A stretch of 11,561 nucleotides of DNA from Akkermansiaceae bacterium UBA1506. Lineage in GTDB: Bacteria > Verrucomicrobiota > Verrucomicrobiia > Verrucomicrobiales > DEV007. Positions 1 to 5,831 of this stretch are shown here, one piece after another; position 1 is the first letter of the stretch; each line of letters begins with the position of its first letter. A program made the translations under genes and the position numbers. The stretch spans positions 1 through 11,561 of the forward strand of contig DCQY01000136.1 of assembly GCA_002323995.1 (NCBI GenBank), read 5' to 3'. Under the pieces are notes generated by a model, which saw only the letters and a list, made by a program, of their open reading frames with translations, did no database searches and was not told where the DNA came from.

Positions 1-24
1 GTTCAATCCCGTCCCCGCGCACCA
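1..24 (+). tRNA. 3' end of a tRNA gene, cut by the window edge
   Basis: The first bases read as the end of a tRNA. Base 1 closes the T-stem, 2-8 (TTCAATC) is a T-loop of standard form, 9-13 (CCGTC) is the 3' T-stem strand, 14-20 (CCCGCGC) is the 3' acceptor strand, 21 (A) is the discriminator and 22-24 is an encoded CCA. The missing 5' acceptor strand should read GCGCGGG. The anticodon lies outside the window, so the isotype cannot be read. The A discriminator and G-rich acceptor would suit tRNA-Leu, among others. The lengths of all elements fit exactly, which makes chance unlikely. Confidence 0.8.
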
Positions 25-185
25 CTATTTACTTCTCAAGATGAGCGCGTCGTCTATTCCCGATCAAGGCTAAGGCGCGAGGAACCTGCCAAGTCTTGCG
101 GTTTGCCGGATAAGTTCGCGAAGTAACTCCTCTTCAGCCTCTTAATTTCGATATTTGGGATTCAAACAACGCCGTTCCATTTTTT

Positions 186-206
186 AGCGGCTTCTATTAG
201 GCCGCT
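186..206. repeat. Short inverted repeat, possible hairpin
   Basis: AGCGGC (186-191) and GCCGCT (201-206) are perfectly complementary around a 9-base loop. The T-run (181-185) lies before the stem rather than after it, and only two T follow it on the plus strand. It is therefore a poor intrinsic terminator, though it could still end the upstream tRNA transcript weakly. Confidence 0.3.
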
Positions 207-257
207 TTAAACCAGATTACGCTTTGTCCTATAACCTGTCGCGAGACAAAGCCACTA

Positions 258-272
258 AGGTCTCAAAGACCT
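258..272. repeat. Compact inverted repeat, 6-bp stem and 3-base loop
   Basis: AGGTCT (258-263) and AGACCT (267-272) pair perfectly around CAA. An A-rich tract follows from about 285. The symmetry would suit a dimeric regulator site or an RNA hairpin, and nothing nearby decides between these. Chance is also possible for a 6-bp arm. Confidence 0.25.
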
Positions 273-538
273 GCAGTTTGCGTTAATAAAAAAAGAAATT
301 GCACAGTCTATATTTATCGGATTCCAGTTTCCCTCGTTCGCATAAACCTGGTCGATCTACTCCTAGCTGGAACAGGATCTAATTTCCATAAAGCGCGGCA
401 AGATCAAAGCTGATCAAGACGCAGCCATAGCCAGAAATCCCACCGAGAAGAGGCGTGATTTCGCTTGGTCTTCGCTCATGCCACAAAAAACGCTTCTAAA
501 ATCTGAGAATTGAGCGATGTTCGCCGCCACCATCAATT

Positions 539-904
539 ATGGACAAAGACAACGATACCGTAGAACTAGAAGGAACGATTCACACCGTTCTTCCTGGAAC
601 GATGTTCCGAGTTGAGTTGGACAACGGCCACCTCGTCCTCGCTCACATCTCCGGGAAAATGCGTAAGCGATTCATTCGTCTGGTTGCCGGTGACCGCGTC
701 AAAATCGAAATGTCACCCTACGACACAGAGAAGGCGCGCATCGTTTATCGTGTCGACAGTCGAAGTCCTCGCCCTGGAGGGCACCCAGGAAAGCGTCGCT
801 CTCCTCGATCTATGGCTCGTCCTGGGCAGCCGAAAAAGCGCCCCAAGCCAAATCCAACCCCGCGTCGCGGCGGCGGCGGCGGCGGCGGAAACAAGAAAAA
901 GTGA
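539..904 (+). CDS. infA: Translation initiation factor IF-1 with basic C-terminal extension
   Basis: IF-1 binds the ribosomal A site during initiation and works with IF-2 and IF-3. Residues 5 to about 72 form a complete S1/OB-fold IF-1: the family signatures TMFRVEL, NGH, AHISGKMRK, GD.V and PYD are all present and line up with the E. coli protein from its start. This supports the ATG at 539, although no Shine-Dalgarno sequence precedes it. The usual length is about 72 residues, but this protein has 121. The extra tail is rich in Arg, Lys, Pro and Gly, includes seven Gly in a row encoded by a CGG repeat, and ends in KKK. The tail may bind RNA, which is inference. The stop lies 37 bases before the hscB-like gene, so the two may share a transcript. 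Confidence 0.95.
   Translation: MDKDNDTVELEGTIHTVLPGTMFRVELDNGHLVLAHISGKMRKRFIRLVAGDRVKIEMSPYDTEKARIVYRVDSRSPRPGGHPGKRRSPRSMARPGQPKKRPKPNPTPRRGGGGGGGNKKK
868..888 (+). repeat. CGG trinucleotide repeat, seven units, inside infA
   Basis: Seven perfect CGG units lie near the 3' end of infA and are read as GGC/GGA codons for seven glycines. The repeat could change length by slippage. Loss or gain of whole units would keep the frame and only alter the Gly linker before the terminal lysines. Confidence 0.9.
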
Positions 905-941
905 CCGTCGCTCTCGGTCGCTGAACTCCGGAGTCAGATGA

Positions 942-1505
942 ATGACGAATTTATTCGCCATCCTGGGACTTCCCGAATCGCTCCTCCTCGATCACTCTGA
1001 GATCGAGGGCGCTTGGCGGGCAGCTACAAAAAAAGCTCATCCCGATCAGAAAAGAGATAGCGAAAGTTTAATCTCTGCAGATCTTAATCGAGCCCGATCA
1101 GTCCTCTCTTCACCAGGAGAACTGCTGGCTCATTGGCTCGAACTCAAGGCCGGTAAGCAAGAGTCCAATCGCTCTCTCGATCCAGAATTAATGGACCTGT
1201 TCGCCACCGTTCATGCCGCACTTCAAAAAGCGGATTCGGTCATCTCAAGAAACCAGAACTCGACCACGGCTTTAGCCAAGGCTCTGCTCACCAAAGAGAG
1301 CGTTGAAGCACAACTTGGTATTCAGCAAAAAATGGCCCACATTCACCAATTCAAACAATCAATCATCAGCATCTTCCCGGAAATCGACGAGGCTGCGAGA
1401 TCAGGCAATTTTGAGTCAGCCCAACGGAACCTTTCGCAATTAAAATTTCTCACTAAGTGGGAGCAACAATGCCAAGCGAGGCTGCTTTCTCTCCTCGAGG
1501 GCTGA
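942..1505 (+). CDS. hscB: HscB-like J-domain co-chaperone
   Basis: HscB proteins stimulate the ATPase of the Hsp70 HscA and deliver the Fe-S scaffold IscU to it. The N-terminus starts with an LFAILGLP-type opening like that of HscB. The J-domain signature HPD is at residues 33-35, in the context KKAHPDQ. The second half (about 90-187) is predicted to be helical, matching the C-terminal three-helix bundle of HscB that binds IscU. At 187 residues it is slightly longer than E. coli HscB (171). A GGAG at 930-933, eight bases from the ATG, supports this start over the overlapping ATG at 938 in another frame. It ends 7 bases before the Hsp70 gene, strongly suggesting co-translation. It has no zinc-finger region of the DnaJ type, so a generic DnaJ is unlikely. 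A J-protein with a different client remains possible. Confidence 0.8.
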   Translation: MTNLFAILGLPESLLLDHSEIEGAWRAATKKAHPDQKRDSESLISADLNRARSVLSSPGELLAHWLELKAGKQESNRSLDPELMDLFATVHAALQKADSVISRNQNSTTALAKALLTKESVEAQLGIQQKMAHIHQFKQSIISIFPEIDEAARSGNFESAQRNLSQLKFLTKWEQQCQARLLSLLEG

Positions 1506-1512
1506 ATTACCA

Positions 1513-3312
1513 ATGAACGAAGACCTCATCATCGGAATCGACCTCGGCACCACCAATTCGCTGGTTGGAGTGGTTGACTCTGGCTTCCCTCTCATACTTG
1601 CAGACGAGGAAGGCGAGCGTCTCACTCCTTCCGTGGTGACCTACTTAAAAGACGGCTCCATAGTAACCGGGCGAGAAGCGCTTCGACTCAAAAAGCTTGA
1701 ACCCGAACGCACCATTTCATCGGTTAAACGTTTTATTGGTCGCCCTTTTGACCAGATTTCGACAGAAGAAAAGGCCGCCTCCGATTACAAAATTCAACCT
1801 GCCTCTTTCGGAATTGAAATCCCCCTGAGTGAAGCTGAAACCACTTCTCCGATCGAGGTCTCTGCTGAGATTTTAAGGCGCTTAAAAACCGTGGCCGAAA
1901 CGGCCCTTGGCCACGGCGTTTCGCGAGCGGTTGTGACCGTCCCGGCCTATTTCAGTAACTCTCAACGGGAAGCAACAAAGTCCGCAGCCGAATCAGTTGG
2001 TCTGACAGTCGAGCGGGTTTTGAATGAACCCACTGCCGCAGCTTTGGCCTACGGACTCGACAAACTTGATGAGCAGCAAACAGTGGCCGTTTACGACCTC
2101 GGCGGTGGCACCTTTGATCTTTCTATTCTTCAGATGAAAAAAGGTCTCTTCGAGGTGATTTCAACGGCTGGTGACACGCAACTCGGAGGGGATGATCTTG
2201 ACCTTGTCATAGCTAACGCAATTCAAAGACGCCTAAAACTCGATGACCTCACTACGGCTGAGTCATCACGCATTCGAACCGCTGCTCGCGAAGCCAAAGA
2301 ATCCCTAAGCTCATCAGACACTCACCTCATCCGCCTTCCTTTTTTCCGGGGGAATGAGAGCTTCGAAACTGAAATAAGCCAAAGCGAAGTCGAGGCGCTC
2401 ATGCTTCCGGTCATTAGAAGGACTCGGTCGATTTGTCGGCGCGCTTTTGCAGAGGCACAAAACAAGGGAGTCGATTCAATCGATCACTTGATCTTGGTCG
2501 GAGGCAGCACTCGAATTCCTTTGGTGCGACGCAGTCTCGAAGAGTGGTTCGAAATCGTTCCCAATCTCAGTCAACATCCTGACGAGGCTGTCGCTCTCGG
2601 CGCGGCTATCCAGGCGGGCATTCTGTGTGGGCGGGTCAGGGAGGTATTACTCGTTGACGTCACTCCACTCTCTCTCGGTATCGAGACATTCGGTGGGCTC
2701 ATGAATGTAATCATCCCGAGAAACTCAACGATCCCCGCCAAAGCTGGTGAGATGTTTACGAATGCAGTCACCAATCAGAAGAATTTTGCCATAAGAGTGC
2801 TCCAAGGTGAGCGAGAAATGGCCCGCGATAACTGGCTCCTCGGAGAAATCGAAATTCCTTTTAAGCCGGGCCCCAAAGGTAGTGCTCGCGTCGGGGTCCA
2901 GTTTAAAATCGATCAAAACGGCATCTTAGAAGTACTTTCACGCAATACAGAAACGGGCAAAGATCACATCCTTGAAATAAAAAGTTCGGCGGTCGACGTC
3001 GACGACAGCAGCGTCGAACAAATGGTCAGCGAATCGATAGATCATGCCTTCGATGACATGAACGAAAGAATCTGGACAGAGGCCCGCATGAAAAGTGAGG
3101 AATTGCTACCCGCTGTCGAAAGTGGCCTCGAACTGGTTGGATCAAAGCTCTCTGAAAACGAGTTAACCGAAATTCATAAGGCTTCTACTCTAGTCAAAGG
3201 CATTCTTACAAGCGACCTGAAAGATGCAGCGGCACTGAAGCAGGCTAATCATACGCTCGACGAGGCGACCCAAAATCTAGCAGCCCTACTCGTCGAGGCA
3301 GCATTTGAATAA
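1513..3312 (+). CDS. hscA: HscA-like Hsp70 chaperone (Fe-S cluster assembly)
   Basis: This is a complete Hsp70. The ATPase domain (about 1-376) carries the phosphate loops GIDLGTTNS (8-16) and DLGGGTFD (195-202), the block VPAYFSNSQREAT, NEPTAAALAYG, and the adenosine motif VGGSTRIP (329-336). The interdomain linker (LLVDV, about 379-383) leads into PLSLGIET and the beta substrate-binding domain, which includes the block VLQGERE. A helical lid follows from about residue 500 to the end. At 599 residues it is close to HscA (about 616) and shorter than DnaK, with no DnaK-like acidic/Gly-rich tail. The lid ends with a TQNLAALL segment resembling the HscA C-terminus. With the HscB-like neighbour just upstream, the likely role is cytoplasmic release of Fe-S clusters from IscU. 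GAGGG at 1497-1501 is a ribosome site about 11 bases from the ATG. A second DnaK paralog is the main alternative. Confidence 0.8.
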   Translation: MNEDLIIGIDLGTTNSLVGVVDSGFPLILADEEGERLTPSVVTYLKDGSIVTGREALRLKKLEPERTISSVKRFIGRPFDQISTEEKAASDYKIQPASFGIEIPLSEAETTSPIEVSAEILRRLKTVAETALGHGVSRAVVTVPAYFSNSQREATKSAAESVGLTVERVLNEPTAAALAYGLDKLDEQQTVAVYDLGGGTFDLSILQMKKGLFEVISTAGDTQLGGDDLDLVIANAIQRRLKLDDLTTAESSRIRTAAREAKESLSSSDTHLIRLPFFRGNESFETEISQSEVEALMLPVIRRTRSICRRAFAEAQNKGVDSIDHLILVGGSTRIPLVRRSLEEWFEIVPNLSQHPDEAVALGAAIQAGILCGRVREVLLVDVTPLSLGIETFGGLMNVIIPRNSTIPAKAGEMFTNAVTNQKNFAIRVLQGEREMARDNWLLGEIEIPFKPGPKGSARVGVQFKIDQNGILEVLSRNTETGKDHILEIKSSAVDVDDSSVEQMVSESIDHAFDDMNERIWTEARMKSEELLPAVESGLELVGSKLSENELTEIHKASTLVKGILTSDLKDAAALKQANHTLDEATQNLAALLVEAAFE

Positions 3313-3419
3313 AGGCATTAGAAAAGGGCATGCTTACCGTCTACTATATGCGAGAGAAACTTATCGTTTCATTTCCGGCCTACCCTTCCTCAAAAGCCTG
3401 AACTTTAGCTCACCCGTCA

Positions 3420-5708
3420 ATGAAGGAACTTCTCAATCGACTATCCGACAACCCGGCCGATTGGGAACTGCGCGCATCGATTGCGAGGCAGTATTACGAA
3501 GCGAGAGATTTCGAGACAGCCGTCAGCATCCTTGCTAAAGCTCCGAAAATTCCTAACGAGGAAAACTCGGTCATATTCGCTGCTACCGTCTTTTCCAAGA
3601 CGAATCCTTCACACAGCCTTGCTCTCCTCGACCAGTTCAGTGACGTCCATGGAACCAGCCCTGAGATCGAACAACTCAAAGCTCGCATCAGTCACTTTAA
3701 TCACCCGCGCGACCCAATTCCCCAAGCTAGCAGTCGCGAACGCTTAGCGCCTGTTCCCCCTCGAGAAGGATCGAACCAACCTCTCACGAAAAACGAAATT
3801 GAAGCGGCAAAAGCCGGCTCCGAACTCCAGTCTCACACCCCGGTTCCACCTTGCGAAAACACTCAGGAAGCAAAGTCCCCTTTCCTCGTCCCACCAGATG
3901 TTCATCCAACTGAAGATCTGGAGAAGGTTCAGTTGGCTTCTGAGCAGGAAAAGAAAAAAAGGAGGGGTCTTCTTAGCCGTCTTTTCAAAGCTGCTACTCT
4001 GCCAGAAGGGGAACCGGCCAAAGCAGATAAAATAGAAAATTCTGCCACCATTGGTGAGGAAAACTTAGAAGCGGGACCCGAAGCCAGCGGAAAGGGAGCT
4101 TTTTCCGGTCAATCAAATGATAGAGATAAGGCAGAAGCTCAAGATTTATTCCATTCCAGGAAACTTGGTAGAGAAGAATCAGTCGCCGAAGAGTCCACTG
4201 ATCCTAAGGCCCTCAAATTACGTCAAGCTGGAGAGAGTGACTCCGAAATCAAAACAGAGAACGGGCTCCACATTCTGGTGTCAAAAGGGGAATCTGTCCA
4301 CGCTGCTGAGAAAGAGGACGACCGTGAGGAACGGATCCAAGCGCTCATTGCGGCATTAGTCGTCCACCTCATTTTCCTGCTGATTTTTGCCTTTGCTGCT
4401 GTCAGTGCTCCACCACCAACCCCTCCACAGATTATCGCGTCAGCACCAAGCGAGGAACAGGATGAACTCGATGCGACTACATTGGAGCGCAAGGAAGCCA
4501 AAGACACGGCTGCGCAGGCTGTCGCCACCCCCACGATTGCGGCATCTGCTTTTTCTGATTTCGCCCTACCTGACAACTTGAATATCGAAATCGATATCGA
4601 TATGTCCGCCATGTCCGACAGCGATGCCAAATTCACCAATTCTATGCAGGGTTTTGGCGGCATGAAGGGTATCCCGGTTTCCATGCGCTCACGATGCACC
4701 GCCACTCAACGCATGAGCCGGCTTCGGGACAACGGAGGTGATGAAAGAGCAGAAGAAGCCGTCGTAAAGGGCCTTATTTTTCTGGCTAGCCAACAGGACG
4801 TTCAAACCGGCGCCATCGGTCAGGAGTATACAGCCGGGATGACAGGTCTTTCTCTGCTCGCTTTCTTGGGTCACTGCGAAACGCCTGAATCATTGAAATT
4901 CGGAGATGCCGTCGTCAAAGCGACTCTCTTCCTAATGAATAGGTCTATGGAAAATAACGGCCAAATGACCAATGGGGAACCAGGAGATCCTGCCACTTAC
5001 GAACATGCAATTGCGACCTACGCTCTTTGTGAATTGCATACCATGACTAAGGCGTCTGGACGGGAAATTCCCCGCCTTGGATCTGTCATCCGCAAAGCAG
5101 TCGGGATTATAGTCAACGCCCAACACGAGGACGGCGGCTGGCCCTACGGGTTTACCGGCGAGGGGCTTGAAGACCTTTCTGTATCTGGTTGGCAAATTCA
5201 GGCTCTCAAGGCAGCCCACAATACCGGCGAACGCATCTCTGGAGTTGAACAAGCGCTCAACAGAGCGATCAAGGATTACATTCCTCGTATTCAGGACGGC
5301 CAAGGCGCTTTCAAATATAATCCTGAGGATCCGGCTGGTCGTGATTCGCTCACCAGCGCCGCACTTTTAGCACTGAAGATGTGGAATGCCGACGAAGAAC
5401 CGGAATACTTCAAAGGGCTCCGCTACCTTACTAACCGTTATCTTAATCCGTCTCCTGGTGGCAACTACTACACGCCTTACTACAACACTCAGCTATTTTT
5501 TTTGGAGGGCGGTGAAGTGTGGGAGAACTACAATACCAAGTTTCAACCTCAACTTCTTGCCGCTCAAAATACTGACGGTTCCTGGCTCGGCACCGGACCG
5601 CGCAGAGACGACCGCATCATGAACACTGCGTGGGCTGTCCTCATGCTTGAGGTCTACTACCGCTACCTGCCCACCACTGACCGAGTGGAAATGAGGACCG
5701 GCAGGTAG
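3420..5708 (+). CDS. Membrane-anchored protein: TPR-like head, TonB-like helix, periplasmic prenyltransferase/squalene-cyclase-type toroid (copy 1)
   Basis: No characterised function is known to me. Residues 1-95 hold a TPR-like helical region (NPADWELR...YYEARDFETAVSIL). Residues 95-300 are a charged, Pro/Glu/Lys-rich linker that is probably disordered. One strong membrane helix spans 307-330 with His316 inside it, followed by the Pro-rich exit APPPTPPQI. A conserved stretch ending in MRSRCTA (422-428) leads into an alpha/alpha-toroid domain (about 440-755) with the repeat marks MTGLSLLAFLG, GGWPY, SVSGW and DGSWLG. The topology is inferred as N-terminus inside and toroid in the periplasm. 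The DxDD acid of triterpene cyclases is absent, so catalysis of that type is unlikely. Cys426 and Cys486 match the second copy. An in-frame TGA at 3399-3401 makes 3420 the first possible ATG, although no ribosome site is visible. It lies 107 bases after hscA, so coupling to that gene is uncertain. Confidence 0.85.
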   Translation: MKELLNRLSDNPADWELRASIARQYYEARDFETAVSILAKAPKIPNEENSVIFAATVFSKTNPSHSLALLDQFSDVHGTSPEIEQLKARISHFNHPRDPIPQASSRERLAPVPPREGSNQPLTKNEIEAAKAGSELQSHTPVPPCENTQEAKSPFLVPPDVHPTEDLEKVQLASEQEKKKRRGLLSRLFKAATLPEGEPAKADKIENSATIGEENLEAGPEASGKGAFSGQSNDRDKAEAQDLFHSRKLGREESVAEESTDPKALKLRQAGESDSEIKTENGLHILVSKGESVHAAEKEDDREERIQALIAALVVHLIFLLIFAFAAVSAPPPTPPQIIASAPSEEQDELDATTLERKEAKDTAAQAVATPTIAASAFSDFALPDNLNIEIDIDMSAMSDSDAKFTNSMQGFGGMKGIPVSMRSRCTATQRMSRLRDNGGDERAEEAVVKGLIFLASQQDVQTGAIGQEYTAGMTGLSLLAFLGHCETPESLKFGDAVVKATLFLMNRSMENNGQMTNGEPGDPATYEHAIATYALCELHTMTKASGREIPRLGSVIRKAVGIIVNAQHEDGGWPYGFTGEGLEDLSVSGWQIQALKAAHNTGERISGVEQALNRAIKDYIPRIQDGQGAFKYNPEDPAGRDSLTSAALLALKMWNADEEPEYFKGLRYLTNRYLNPSPGGNYYTPYYNTQLFFLEGGEVWENYNTKFQPQLLAAQNTDGSWLGTGPRRDDRIMNTAWAVLMLEVYYRYLPTTDRVEMRTGR

Positions 5709-5724
5709 CCGCTAGAGCACTTGG

Positions 5725-5760
5725 AAACAAGAATAAAATTTGAGGTTTGATCTTGTTTTT
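5725..5760 (+). terminator. Possible weak terminator between the two paralogs
   Basis: AAACAAGA (5725-5732) and TCTTGTTT (5751-5758) form a perfect 8-bp stem around an 18-base loop, 17 bases after the stop of copy 1, and the 3' arm runs into TT. The stem is AT-rich and the T-run is partly inside it, so it would be weak. It may reduce read-through rather than stop it. Confidence 0.25.
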
Positions 5761-5831
5761 AAAATTTCATTCCTGATACCCTCAAAGCTAGGGTTATTGG
5801 TCAAACTGTGACTGGTAATCAATCCCGCTGT

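Larger units (their letters stand above)
25..538. other. Long intergenic region before infA, no convincing gene
   Basis: I see no credible coding frame on either strand across these 514 bases. Two short perfect inverted repeats (186-206 and 258-272) and an A-rich stretch at 285-298 stand out. A TAAAAT hexamer at 497-502 could be a -10 box for infA, but no good -35 lies at the expected distance (TTCGCT at 471-476 gives a 20-base spacer). The region probably holds the end of the tRNA transcript and the infA promoter. A small RNA is possible, but nothing in the sequence identifies one. Confidence 0.5.

Noticed and set aside
523..541. GCCGCCACC just before the infA ATG resembles a eukaryotic Kozak site
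   Set aside because: All genes and the compact layout are bacterial, and the motif is not adjacent to the ATG. Chance similarity.
612..941. Overlapping plus-strand frame with a poly-Ala run inside infA
   Set aside because: It is the +1 frame of infA, and the Ala run is only the CGG repeat read out of phase. The IF-1 frame is conserved.
4223..4705. Open minus-strand frame of 160 codons opposite the toroid gene
   Set aside because: It covers the membrane helix and conserved block of a gene supported by its paralog, and the antisense product is Ser/Ala-rich without motifs.
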